From: Amycolatopsis coloradensis
GTDB lineage: Bacteria > Actinomycetota > Actinomycetes > Mycobacteriales > Pseudonocardiaceae
Reading direction: 5' to 3'
DNA length: 64,000 nucleotides
NCBI RefSeq assembly: GCF_001953865.1
Contig: NZ_MQUQ01000001.1
Coordinates: 1-64,000, forward strand
The notes beneath the pieces were generated by a model. That model saw only the letters and a program-made list of their open reading frames with translations. It was not told the origin of the DNA and did no database searches. The translations under genes were made by a program, and so were the position numbers. Shown in pieces: positions 27,986 to 36,522 of this stretch (position 1 is the first letter of the stretch; each line of letters starts with the position of its first letter).

Positions 27986-30061
27986 TCAGGACCGCGGCAG
28001 CCCCAGCAGCCGCTCGGCCGTCAGCGACAGCAGCACCTGTGTCGTGCCGCCCGCGATGCTGAGGCAGCGGGTCAGCAGGAACTCGTGCTGCGCGGGGTCA
28101 CCGGCGACGAGGGCGTTCCCACCGAGCGCCTCCAGCGCGAACTCCGCCACCGCCTGCCGATGCCGGACGCCCAGCAGTTTGCGCACGCTCGATTCGGCGC
28201 CCGGGTCCTGGCCGTCGAGCCGCCGCAGCGTCGCCCGCAGGTCCAGGACCGAACACGCGCTGCCGTCGGCGATCAGCGCGCCCAGCTTCTCCGAGTCGGC
28301 GTCACCGTCGAGAGTGGCGAGCAGGTGCTCGACGCCCTCCCCCACCGCGGATCCGCTGCCGAGCGCGACGCGTTCGTTGGCCAGCGTCGTCCGCGCGAGC
28401 CGCCAGCCGCCGTTCACCTCGCCGACCACCCTGTCGTCCGGCACGAAGACGTCATCGAGGAAGACTTCGTTGAAGACGGCGTCGCCGGTGATCTCGCGCA
28501 GCGGGCGGGTGCTGATCCCGCCGGTGGTCATGTCGACGAGGAAGTACGTGATGCCCTTGTGTTTCGGCGCGTCCTGGTCGGTGCGCGCCAGGCAGATCGC
28601 CCAATCGGCTTCACGCGCGAGCGACGTCCACACCTTCTGGCCGTTCAGCAGCCAGCCGCCGTCGACTCGGCGGGCCGTCGTGCGGAGCGACGCGAGGTCG
28701 GAGCCGGCTTCGGGTTCGCTGAACAGCTGGCACCAAGTGATCTCGCCGCGCAAGGTGGGCGCGGCGAAGCGGTCCCGCTGCTCCTGCGAACCGTGTTCGA
28801 GCAGTGTCGGGATCGCCCAGGAACCGATCACCATGTCGGGACGGCGGACACCGGCATCGGCGAGGGCGGCGTCGATCCGCAACTGTTCGGCGGCGGTGGC
28901 GCCCCGGCCGTACGGCGCGGGCCAATGCGGTGCCAGCAGACCCGAATCGGCCAGTGCGACACGTCGTCCCTGCTCGGGCAGGGTGGCGATTTCTCCTACC
29001 AGGTCACGGAGTTCGGCGTCTTCGCCGACCTCGACACTCAACGTCCGCCGGTCACCGCGGAGCGCGAGTTCGGCGGCACGACGGCGCCAGCGGGCGGAAC
29101 CGCCGAGCCACTGACGCAGGGCGACGGCGCGACGCAGATAGAAGTGCGCGTCATGCTCCCAGGTGAAGCCGATGCCGCCGAGGACCTGAATGCAGTCCTT
29201 CGCGTTGGCCACGGCCGCGTCGAGGGCGTAGGCCGCCGCCGTCGCGGCCGCCAAAGTGCGCTGCGCGGGGTCGTCTGCCGCCCTCGCCGCGTCCCACGCC
29301 AGGGCGTCGGTGGCTTCGGCCCGGCAGAGCATTTCCGCGCAAAGATGCTTGACCGCCTGGAAAGACCCGATGGGACGGCCGAACTGCTCTCGCACTTTCG
29401 CGTACTCGACGGCGGTCCGGAGACACCATCGTGCGATACCGGCGGCTTCGGCGGCACCCAGCGTGGCGGCGTAGTCGTCCACGGGCAGCGACGCGAAAAC
29501 CGCTTCGGGTGTCACACCGGCGCATCGGACGCGGCCGACCAGGCGAGAGACGTCGAACGGGTCACACTGCTCGATGTCCACTCCGGACGTCCCTGGTGGG
29601 ATGAGGGCGGAGACGTCACCGGTGGAGACCAGCAACCACGCCGACGGATGCACGTCGAGTGCCGGCCCCGACTCGCCGTCGACGACCGAACCCGAGACGG
29701 CGAATCCGGGGCCGAGCACCACCGCCAGCCGTTCGGTCCCGTCCGCGAGGCCGGGCAGGATCTCTTTGGCGGCCTGCGGAACCGTCGCGAGCAGCGCGCC
29801 GCCCAACGCAGTCCCGAGGACAGGACCGGGTACGAGTGCTTCGGCGGCTTCGGCGAGCCCGGCGGCCAGATCGGCGAGCGTGCCGCCCGCGCCGCCGACG
29901 TCTTCGGGAATCGCGACGCCGAACAAGCCGAGTTCCGCCAGTCCTGGCGGCGGCTCGGTGATCCGGCCACTTCGGACGGCGTCGACGGGCCGGGCGGACG
30001 CCGCCCAGGCCCGGATCGACGCGGCCAGCGCCGCCTGTTCCTCGGTGAGCGCGATCGACAC
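27986..30061 (-). CDS. fadE34: ChsE3 (FadE34)-like double acyl-CoA dehydrogenase
   Basis: A 691-residue protein built from two fused acyl-CoA dehydrogenase halves. The first (about 1-330) has VAIPEDVGGAGGTLADLA, REQFGRPIGSFQAVKHLCAE and VLGGIGFTWEHDAHFYLRRA; the second (about 350-691) has LFSEPEAGSDLASLRTTA, NGQKVWTSLA and AGGTTQVLLSLTAERLLG. M. tuberculosis FadE34 is of similar size, acts on the cholesterol side chain and lies next to kstR, as here. GTG 30061 has a strong AGGAGGT 7 nt upstream. A KstR-type site is 36 bp upstream. Confidence 0.9.
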   Translation of the reverse strand: MSIALTEEQAALAASIRAWAASARPVDAVRSGRITEPPPGLAELGLFGVAIPEDVGGAGGTLADLAAGLAEAAEALVPGPVLGTALGGALLATVPQAAKEILPGLADGTERLAVVLGPGFAVSGSVVDGESGPALDVHPSAWLLVSTGDVSALIPPGTSGVDIEQCDPFDVSRLVGRVRCAGVTPEAVFASLPVDDYAATLGAAEAAGIARWCLRTAVEYAKVREQFGRPIGSFQAVKHLCAEMLCRAEATDALAWDAARAADDPAQRTLAAATAAAYALDAAVANAKDCIQVLGGIGFTWEHDAHFYLRRAVALRQWLGGSARWRRRAAELALRGDRRTLSVEVGEDAELRDLVGEIATLPEQGRRVALADSGLLAPHWPAPYGRGATAAEQLRIDAALADAGVRRPDMVIGSWAIPTLLEHGSQEQRDRFAAPTLRGEITWCQLFSEPEAGSDLASLRTTARRVDGGWLLNGQKVWTSLAREADWAICLARTDQDAPKHKGITYFLVDMTTGGISTRPLREITGDAVFNEVFLDDVFVPDDRVVGEVNGGWRLARTTLANERVALGSGSAVGEGVEHLLATLDGDADSEKLGALIADGSACSVLDLRATLRRLDGQDPGAESSVRKLLGVRHRQAVAEFALEALGGNALVAGDPAQHEFLLTRCLSIAGGTTQVLLSLTAERLLGLPRS

Positions 30062-30096
30062 GGGTGGGACCTCCTCGCCAGACCTACTAGCGAGTG

Positions 30097-30110
30097 TAGA
30101 ACGTGTTACA
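30097..30110. promoter_or_regulatory. KstR-type operator between fadE34 and kstR
   Basis: TAGAACGTGTTACA fits TnnAACnnGTTnnA completely. It is 36 bp from fadE34 and about 109 bp from the chosen kstR start, so it probably gives both fadE34 control and kstR autoregulation. Confidence 0.82.
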
Positions 30111-30218
30111 GTTTCTTGCCCAGTGGGTCACGTCTTGAACAGTTCGTCCGCTTAGGTACGCTACGCGGGGAAAGTGGAACAAGTTCCGAAGATCGGTTCG
30201 ATGAAGGGGGACGTGGCG

Positions 30219-30866
30219 ATGCCAGGGAAGGCCAAGGCACCCACGAGCGCGAAGGCGCGTAGCGGCAACGGTCTCTCCGCGCTGGGCGGCGACGAACTGG
30301 GCTCCGCCGCACAACGCGACCGGCGGCGCCGCATCATCGACGCGACCCTCAGTCTCGCCGCGAAGGGCGGGTACGACGCGGTCCAGATGCGCGCGGTCGC
30401 CGAAAAGGCGGACGTCGCGCTCGGCACGCTGTACCGCTATTTCCCCTCGAAGATCCACCTGCTCGTCTCCGGGCTTGCCAGGGAATTCGAGCGCGCGCAA
30501 GAGAAACTCGAACGCTCCGCCATCCCCGGCGACACCGCGAGCGAGCGGCTGATGTTCGTCCTTGGCCGCAACACCCGGCTGATGCAGCGCGATCCGCACC
30601 TCACCGAGGCCATGGTCCGCGCGTTCATGTTCGCCGACACCACCGCGGCCGCCGAGGTCGAGCAGGTCGGGCGGCTGATGGAGAACATGTTCGCCAAGGC
30701 GATGGGTATCGAGGACCCGACCGAGGTCGATCGCGACATCTTCCACGTCATCGCCGACGTCTGGATGGCGAACCTGGTCGCCTGGGTGACCCGGCGCGCT
30801 TCCGCGGCCGACGTCGCGAACCGGCTGGAGCTGTCGGTGCGCCTGCTGCTGGACAAGAACGCCTGA
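30219..30866 (+). CDS. kstR: KstR, TetR-family repressor of sterol catabolism
   Basis: A 215-residue TetR regulator. ELGSAAQRDRRRRIIDATL leads into the helix-turn-helix RAVAEKADVALGTLYRYFPS, and the ligand domain has MQRDPHLTEAMVRAFMFAD and DVWMANLVAWVTRRASAADV, all close to KstR (Rv3574). It should be released from DNA by a steroid-CoA ester. ATG 30219 has GGGGG 7 nt upstream; GTG 30174 and ATG 30201 are possible longer starts. It is divergent from fadE34, and five candidate binding sites lie in this window. Confidence 0.93.
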   Translation: MPGKAKAPTSAKARSGNGLSALGGDELGSAAQRDRRRRIIDATLSLAAKGGYDAVQMRAVAEKADVALGTLYRYFPSKIHLLVSGLAREFERAQEKLERSAIPGDTASERLMFVLGRNTRLMQRDPHLTEAMVRAFMFADTTAAAEVEQVGRLMENMFAKAMGIEDPTEVDRDIFHVIADVWMANLVAWVTRRASAADVANRLELSVRLLLDKNA

Positions 30867-30873
30867 CCCCGTG

Positions 30874-30926
30874 CTATGAACGGCCCGTTACTTGCAAAAT
30901 TTGCAAGTAACGGGCCGTTCATAGCA
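30874..30926. repeat. Perfect 53-bp palindrome (26-bp arms), terminator-like
   Basis: Arms 30874-30899 and 30901-30926 are exact inverted copies around a single A. Each arm includes the smaller palindrome AACGGCCCGTT. It starts 8 bp after the kstR stop codon and ends 11 bp before the stop of the convergent F420-type gene, so it likely terminates both. Confidence 0.88.
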
Positions 30927-30936
30927 GTAGCGAGAT

Positions 30937-31926
30937 TTAGGCGGTCAGCTTCGGAAGCACGTCCCGCCCGAAGGTCTCGATGAACTCGTCTTGGTTCCGC
31001 CCCACGTTGTGGACGTAGATCCGGTTGAAGCCGGCGTCGACGTACTTCTGCAGCGCCGCGCGGTGCACGTCCGGATCGGACGAGACGACCATGCGGCCCT
31101 CGAAGTCCTCACGCCGCACCAGTTTCGCCATCTGCGCGAAGTCGAACGGCGAGCGGATGTCGGCCTTCGGGAACTTCATGCCACCGTTGGGCCACTGGTC
31201 CATCGCGTTGGCCCACGCCGTCTCGTCGTCCTCGGCCCACGACAGGTGCACCTGCAGCAGCTTCGGCATCGTGTCCGGGTCTTTGCCCGCCTTGCGCGCG
31301 CCGGTGCCGAAGTTGTCGAGGATCCCCGCCAGCTTCTCGATCGACGCGCCCGGCGTGATCAGCCCGTCGGCGAGTTCACCGGTCTTGCGCGAGGTGTACG
31401 GGCCCGCCGACGCGATGTAGATCGGCGGCGGCTCGTCCGGCAGCGTCCACAGCCGGGTGGTGTGCAGTTTGAAGAACTCGCCGCTGTGCTTGACGTCCTT
31501 GCCGGTGAACAGCTTCCGGATGACCTCGAGCGCCTCGAACATCCGCCGTACCCGCTCGGGCGCTTCGGGCCAGTAGCCGCCGATGATGTGCTCGTTGAGC
31601 GCCTCGCCGGAGCCGATGCCGAGCCAGGTCCGGCCGGGGTAGGTCGCCTCCAGCGTCGCCGCGGCCTGCGCGACCATCGACGGGTGCAGCCGGAACGACG
31701 GGCAGGTCACGCCTGGTCCGAGGTCGCCGGTGGTGTTCTCCGCCAACGAGGCGAGCACGCTCCACACGAAGGACGCTTCACCCTGTTGAGGGACCCACGG
31801 CTGGAAGTGGTCGGCGGCCATCTGGCCGGAGAATCCATGCTGTTCGGCCAGCGCCGCCAGCCGGATCGACTCGCGCGGCGAGAACTGCTCGAGTGCCGCG
31901 GCCAAGCCGATTTGAACCTCAGTCAC
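30937..31926 (-). CDS. F420-dependent LLM-class oxidoreductase (FGD-like)
   Basis: A 329-residue bacterial luciferase-like TIM barrel. GLAAALEQFSPRESIRLAAL, HFQPWVPQQGEASFVWSVLAS, GPGVTCPSFRLHPSMVAQAA and RTWLGIGSGEALNEH resemble F420-dependent glucose-6-phosphate dehydrogenase relatives. The cofactor is expected to be F420; the substrate is not evident. GTG 31926 overlaps the stop of the upstream LLM gene (GTGA), so the two are made together. Confidence 0.85.
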   Translation of the reverse strand: MTEVQIGLAAALEQFSPRESIRLAALAEQHGFSGQMAADHFQPWVPQQGEASFVWSVLASLAENTTGDLGPGVTCPSFRLHPSMVAQAAATLEATYPGRTWLGIGSGEALNEHIIGGYWPEAPERVRRMFEALEVIRKLFTGKDVKHSGEFFKLHTTRLWTLPDEPPPIYIASAGPYTSRKTGELADGLITPGASIEKLAGILDNFGTGARKAGKDPDTMPKLLQVHLSWAEDDETAWANAMDQWPNGGMKFPKADIRSPFDFAQMAKLVRREDFEGRMVVSSDPDVHRAALQKYVDAGFNRIYVHNVGRNQDEFIETFGRDVLPKLTA

Positions 31927-32768
31927 GCCTGTTGCCCCTTCCGAAAGCTCTCGGCGACCTTCGCGTACTGGTCGAGTAGCTCCAGTGTCGCCGCTTCGGG
32001 CTCGGTCGGCAGGAAGAGCGTGGCCTCGTCGACGCCGCCTTCGACCAGCTTGCTCAGCGCGTCCTCCTCCGGGGTGGCACCGAACGCGGAGAACTTGATG
32101 TCGCTCCGGCCCTGGTCGGCCAGCCACTGACGCACCCGGCGAAGCTCCTCCGGCGGTGTGTGGGCGTGTGGCAGCCAGCCGTCGCCGTACTTGGCGATCC
32201 GCTCCATCGCCTTCTCCCCCGCCCCGCCGATGTAGATCGGCGGATGCGGCTTCTGCACCGGCTTCGGCCACGCGAAGATGGGGTCGAAATCGACGTACTC
32301 GCCGTGGAACTCGGCCTCGTCCTTGGTCCAGATCTCCTTCAGCGCGGCGAGTTGCTCGTCCACGAGCGCGCCCCGCGTCCGCGGATCCGTGCCGTGATTG
32401 CGCATTTCCTCCCGGTTCCACCCGACGCCGACGCCGAAGAGGAACCGGCCTCGCGAAACCAGGTCCAGCGAAGCGACCTCTTTCGCCGTGTGGATGACGT
32501 CGCGCTGCTGCACCAACGTGACACCCGTGCCCAGTTTCACCTTTGAGGTGGCCCCGGCCGCCGCCGTCAGCGCGACGAACGGGTCCAAAGTCCGGTAGTA
32601 CACGCGCGGCAGGTCGCCACCGCCCGGGTACGGCGTCTCCCGGCTGACCGGGATGTGCGAATGCTCCGTGATGTGGAGCGAGCTGAACCCGCGCTCTTCG
32701 ACGGCGGCGGCGAGGACGTCCGGCCTGATGCCTTCATCGGTGATGAAGGTGGCGATTCCGATCTCCAT
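31923..32768 (-). CDS. F420-dependent LLM-class oxidoreductase
   Basis: A 281-residue luciferase-like protein of the shorter F420 type: LHITEHSHIPVSRETPYPGG, VKLGTGVTLVQQRDVIHTAK, GRFLFGVGVGWNREEMRNHG and KPHPPIYIGG. It differs in sequence from its downstream partner and so is not a recent duplicate. ATG 32768 was chosen over TTG 32777. It begins 43 bp after the icmF stop on the same strand and may be part of an icmF-LLM-LLM transcript. Substrate unknown. Confidence 0.83.
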   Translation of the reverse strand: MEIGIATFITDEGIRPDVLAAAVEERGFSSLHITEHSHIPVSRETPYPGGGDLPRVYYRTLDPFVALTAAAGATSKVKLGTGVTLVQQRDVIHTAKEVASLDLVSRGRFLFGVGVGWNREEMRNHGTDPRTRGALVDEQLAALKEIWTKDEAEFHGEYVDFDPIFAWPKPVQKPHPPIYIGGAGEKAMERIAKYGDGWLPHAHTPPEELRRVRQWLADQGRSDIKFSAFGATPEEDALSKLVEGGVDEATLFLPTEPEAATLELLDQYAKVAESFRKGQQA

Positions 32769-32811
32769 GTTCTGCAACTACCCGAACACGCCCCGCGATA
32801 TTCCCGCGGCG

Positions 32812-35800
32812 CTAGACGTTGCGCCGGTACTGTCCGCCCACCTCGAAGAACGCCTCGGTGATCTGGCCGAGCGAGCACACCCGCGCCGCGTCCATCAGCA
32901 CGCCGAACAGGTTGCCGCCGCGGGTCGCCGCCTCACGAAGCGTCTTGAGCGCGACCTGCGCCTCGGCGTGGTGCCGATGCTGGAAGTCCTCCAGCCGGTG
33001 CAACTGCGAGACCTTCTCGTCCTCGGTCGCCCGCGCGAGTTCGACCTCGACGTCGTCCTCGCCGGCGTTCGGGTTGCGGAAGGTGTTGACGCCGATGATC
33101 GGCAGCGTGCCGTCGTGCTTCTGGCGCTCGTAGAGGATCGACTCGTCCTGGATCTTGCCGCGCTGGTAGCCGGTCTCCATCGCACCGAGCACGCCGCCGC
33201 GTTCGGAGATCCGGTCGAACTCCAGCAGGACGGCCTCTTCGACCAGGTCGGTCAGCTCGTCGATGATGAACGAGCCCTGCAACGGGTTCTCGTTCTTCGA
33301 CAGGCCCCATTCCTTGTTGATGATCATCTGGATGGCCATCGCGCGCCGCACCGAACTCTCCGACGGCGTGGTGATCGCCTCGTCGAAAGCATTGGTGTGC
33401 AAGGAGTTCGCGTTGTCGTACAGCGCGCACAGCGCCTGCAGGGTGGTGCGGATGTCGTTGAAGCTCATCTCCTGCGCGTGCAGCGAACGCCCGGAGGTCT
33501 GCACGTGGTACTTGAGTTTCTGCGAGCGCTCGTTGGCGCCGTAGCGCTCCCGCATCGCGACCGCCCAGATCCGGCGCGCGACCCGGCCCAGCACCGAGTA
33601 CTCGGCGTCCATGCCGTTGGAGAAGAAGAACGAAAGGTTCGGCGCGAAGTCGTCGATGCTCATCCCGCGCGCGAGATAGCTCTCGACGTAGGTGAACCCG
33701 TTCGACAGGGTGAACGCCAGTTGCGAGATCGGGTTCGCCCCGGCCTCGGCGATGTGATAGCCGGAGATCGACACCGAGTAGAAGTTCCGGACGCCGTGCT
33801 CGATGAACCATTCCTGGATGTCGGCCATCATCCGCAGGCTGAACTCGGTGGAGAAGATGCAGGTGTTCTGCCCCTGGTCCTCCTTGAGGATGTCCGCCTG
33901 CACGGTGCCGCGGACGTTGCGCAGCGCCCATTCGCGCAGTTCGGCGGCCTCGGCTTCGGACGGCTCGCGGTCGTGCTCGGCCTTGAACGCCGCCACGCGC
34001 TGGTCGATCGCGGTGTTGAGGAAGAACGCGAGGATCGTCGGCGCCGGCCCGTTGATCGTCATCGACACCGACGTGCTCGGCGACGTCAGGTCGAAGCCGT
34101 CGTAGAGCACCTCCATGTCTTCGAGCGTCGCGATGGATACGCCGGACGTGCCGACCTTGCCGTAGATGTCGGGGCGGGTGTGCGGGTCGTGCCCGTAGAG
34201 CGTCACGGAGTCGAAGGCAGTCGAAAGGCGCTTCGCGTCGGAGTCGGCTGAGAGCAGCTTGAACCGCTTGTTGGTGCGGAACGGGTCGCCCTCACCGGCG
34301 AACATCCGCGCCGGGTCCTCCCCCTCGCGCTTGAACGGGAAAACGCCCGCGGTGTAAGGGAAGTATCCGGGCAGGTGCTCGCGGCGCAGGAACGACAGCA
34401 GTTCGCCGGACTCGGTGTAGCGCGGCAGCGCCACCCGCGGGATCCGGTTGCCGGACAACGTCTCGCGCCAGAGCTGGGTGTGCAGTTCCTTGTCACGGAT
34501 CTTCACGACCAGCTCGTCCGCACGGTAGGACTCGGCGAGTTCTTGGAAACGTGCCAGCAGATCGGTCGACTCACCGTCCACATCGGACTCGGCAGCGGCG
34601 AGCAGCCCGTCGAGCGCGTCGGTGTTCGCGTCGACGGCGGCCAGCGCTTCCTTGGCGACGGCGAGGTGTTCGCGCTTGCGCAGCGCGGCGACCTGCTGCT
34701 CGGTCTTGGTGTGATAGCCGCGGACGGTGTCGGAGATCTCCGCGAGATAGCGCGTCCGGTTGGCCGGGATGATCGTGCTGGCGTCGGTGGACACCTTGCC
34801 CGCGACCTTCGGGAGCACGCCGGGCGAGACGGTCAGGCCGCGTTCGGCGAGAGTGTCGCGCAGGTGCTGGTACAGCGCGGTGACGCCGTCGTCGTTGAAC
34901 TTCGCGGCGCTGGTGCCGTAGACCGGCATGTCGTCGGGCGAGGAACTGAACGCCTCACGGTTGCGGACGAGCTGGCGCGCGACGTCACGGCGGGCGTCCT
35001 CGGCGCCGCGGCGCTCGAACTTGTTGATCGCCACCGCGTCGGCGAAGTCGAGCATGTCGATCTTCTCCAGCTGCGACGCCGCGCCGAACTCCGGCGTCAT
35101 GACGTACAGCGACTGGTCCACGTAGTCGACGATGCCGGCGTCGCCCTGGCCGATACCCGGCGTCTCGACGATCACCAGGTCGAACCCGGCGGCCTTGCAG
35201 GCGAGGATGGACTCCGAAAGCCCGGTGGGGATCTCACCGCTGGTGGTCCGCGTGGCCAGCGAACGGAAGTAGACGGGGCTGCCGTCGAGACAGTTCATCC
35301 GGATCCGGTCGCCGAGCAGCGCACCGCCGCCCTTGCGGCGCGACGGGTCAACGGCCAGCACGGCGATGCGGAGCTTGTCCTCCTGGTCGAGCCGGAACCG
35401 GCGGATCAGCTCGTCGGTGAGCGACGACTTGCCGGAACCACCCGTTCCGGTGATGCCGAGGACCGGCGTCGTCCGCGCCTTGGCGGCTTCGGCGATCCTG
35501 TCGAGCCACTCCTGCGACAGCGATTCGCGCTGGAGCTGGGTGATGACCCGCGACAGCGCGGGGATGTCACCCGAAAGCAGTTTGTCCAGCGACCCTGGCG
35601 ACTGCGCGGACAGATCCGTGTCGCAGGCCTTGATCATCAGGTTGATCATGCCTGGCAGGCCCAACTCGTAGCCGTCCTCCGGCGAGAAGATGCGCGCGAC
35701 GCCCCGCGAGTGCAGCAGGTCGATCTCCTCGCGGACGATGACCCCGCCTCCGCCGCCGAACACCTTGATATGCCCCGCGCCGCGCTCGTTCAGCAGCTCG

Positions 35801-36048
35801 ACCAGATAACTGAAGTACTCGACGTGCCCGCCCTGGTAGGCACTGATGGCCACCCCCTGGACGTCCTCGGCGATGGCCGCGGTGGCGACCTCGTCGACCG
35901 ACCGGTTGTGCCCGAGGTGCACGACCTCCGCGCCCTGCGACTGCAGGATGCGCCGCATGATGTTGATGGACGCGTCATGCCCGTCGAAGAGGCTCGACGC
36001 CGTCACGAAGCGAACAGGGTTCACGGGCCGGTGCAGGTCGCTGGTCAT
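32812..36048 (-). CDS. icmF: IcmF, fused isobutyryl-CoA mutase with G-protein chaperone
   Basis: A 1078-residue three-part fusion. Residues about 10-145 bind cobalamin (LFDGHDASINIMRR, then EVVHLGHN and VFGGGGGVI). Residues about 195-430 are a MeaI-type P-loop GTPase (GITGTGGSGKSSLTDELIRR, AVDPSRR, VETPGIGQGD, NKFERR). The remainder is the mutase large subunit (LPGYFPYTAGVFPF, YGKVGTSGVSIATLEDME, ISGYHIAEAGANPISQLAFT). It interconverts isobutyryl- and n-butyryl-CoA using adenosylcobalamin, with the G domain loading the cofactor. ATG 36048 has GGAGAG upstream. A TAGGA-ct-TCCTA palindrome lies just before the start. Confidence 0.95.
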   Translation of the reverse strand: MTSDLHRPVNPVRFVTASSLFDGHDASINIMRRILQSQGAEVVHLGHNRSVDEVATAAIAEDVQGVAISAYQGGHVEYFSYLVELLNERGAGHIKVFGGGGGVIVREEIDLLHSRGVARIFSPEDGYELGLPGMINLMIKACDTDLSAQSPGSLDKLLSGDIPALSRVITQLQRESLSQEWLDRIAEAAKARTTPVLGITGTGGSGKSSLTDELIRRFRLDQEDKLRIAVLAVDPSRRKGGGALLGDRIRMNCLDGSPVYFRSLATRTTSGEIPTGLSESILACKAAGFDLVIVETPGIGQGDAGIVDYVDQSLYVMTPEFGAASQLEKIDMLDFADAVAINKFERRGAEDARRDVARQLVRNREAFSSSPDDMPVYGTSAAKFNDDGVTALYQHLRDTLAERGLTVSPGVLPKVAGKVSTDASTIIPANRTRYLAEISDTVRGYHTKTEQQVAALRKREHLAVAKEALAAVDANTDALDGLLAAAESDVDGESTDLLARFQELAESYRADELVVKIRDKELHTQLWRETLSGNRIPRVALPRYTESGELLSFLRREHLPGYFPYTAGVFPFKREGEDPARMFAGEGDPFRTNKRFKLLSADSDAKRLSTAFDSVTLYGHDPHTRPDIYGKVGTSGVSIATLEDMEVLYDGFDLTSPSTSVSMTINGPAPTILAFFLNTAIDQRVAAFKAEHDREPSEAEAAELREWALRNVRGTVQADILKEDQGQNTCIFSTEFSLRMMADIQEWFIEHGVRNFYSVSISGYHIAEAGANPISQLAFTLSNGFTYVESYLARGMSIDDFAPNLSFFFSNGMDAEYSVLGRVARRIWAVAMRERYGANERSQKLKYHVQTSGRSLHAQEMSFNDIRTTLQALCALYDNANSLHTNAFDEAITTPSESSVRRAMAIQMIINKEWGLSKNENPLQGSFIIDELTDLVEEAVLLEFDRISERGGVLGAMETGYQRGKIQDESILYERQKHDGTLPIIGVNTFRNPNAGEDDVEVELARATEDEKVSQLHRLEDFQHRHHAEAQVALKTLREAATRGGNLFGVLMDAARVCSLGQITEAFFEVGGQYRRNV

Positions 36049-36061
36049 CTCTCCAAAATAC

Positions 36062-36073
36062 TAGGACTTCCTA
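36062..36073. promoter_or_regulatory. Possible operator upstream of icmF
   Basis: TAGGACTTCCTA is a 5-2-5 palindrome 14 bp upstream of the icmF start, inside an AT-rich patch (cat..ccaaaatac, then actgttttac) that could hold the -10 region. The regulator is unknown. Confidence 0.35.
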
Positions 36074-36147
36074 CTGTTTTACACCCGTCCACTCGCGTGA
36101 CGGCGCTCTCACTCGCCCTTGACAGAGCGACGCACACCAGTATATTC

Positions 36148-36159
36148 AACCTAAAGGTT
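36148..36159. promoter_or_regulatory. ArsR-type operator for the arsR-DUF899 pair
   Basis: AACCTAAAGGTT is a perfect palindrome 24 bp before the ArsR start, in AT-rich sequence with tatatt in front. The AACC-N4-GGTT form is common before ArsR genes that are paired with small cytosolic proteins; autoregulation is inferred. Confidence 0.5.
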
Positions 36160-36183
36160 AAACAACCGATCGATTGAGCAGCA

Positions 36184-36522
36184 ATGACCACTGATCAGCT
36201 CAGCGCCACGTTCGCCGCTTTGGCGGACCCCACCCGGCGGGCGATCCTCGCCCGGCTCTCCACCGGCGAGGCCAGCGTCAACGAACTGGCCGAGCCCTTT
36301 CCAGTCAGTCTTCAGGCCGTTTCCAAGCATCTGAAGGTCCTCGAGCGCGCGGGGTTGATCAGCCGGAGCCGGACGGCGCAATGGCGGCCCTGCCGGCTGG
36401 AGGCCGCCCCGCTCGGCGAGGTCGCCGACTGGGTCGAGCGCTACCGGCGTTTCTGGGAAGGCAGCTTCGACCGGCTGGAGGCCCACCTGGCCGAGCTTCA
36501 GAAAGGTGATCAAGATGAGTGA
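36184..36522 (+). CDS. ArsR-family winged-helix regulator
   Basis: A 112-residue winged-helix protein: FAALADPTRRAILARLSTGE, then the recognition helix VSLQAVSKHLKVLERAGLIS and the wing RTAQWRPCRLE. There are no paired metal-binding Cys, so it is not a typical metal sensor; it is of the group linked to SRPBCC or DUF899 partners. It overlaps the downstream DUF899 gene by 8 bp and is divergent from icmF. Confidence 0.85.
   Translation: MTTDQLSATFAALADPTRRAILARLSTGEASVNELAEPFPVSLQAVSKHLKVLERAGLISRSRTAQWRPCRLEAAPLGEVADWVERYRRFWEGSFDRLEAHLAELQKGDQDE

Noticed and set aside
28085..30262. 725-codon plus-strand frame opposite fadE34
   Set aside because: Antisense of a conserved double acyl-CoA dehydrogenase; it even runs through the KstR-type site and into the kstR start.
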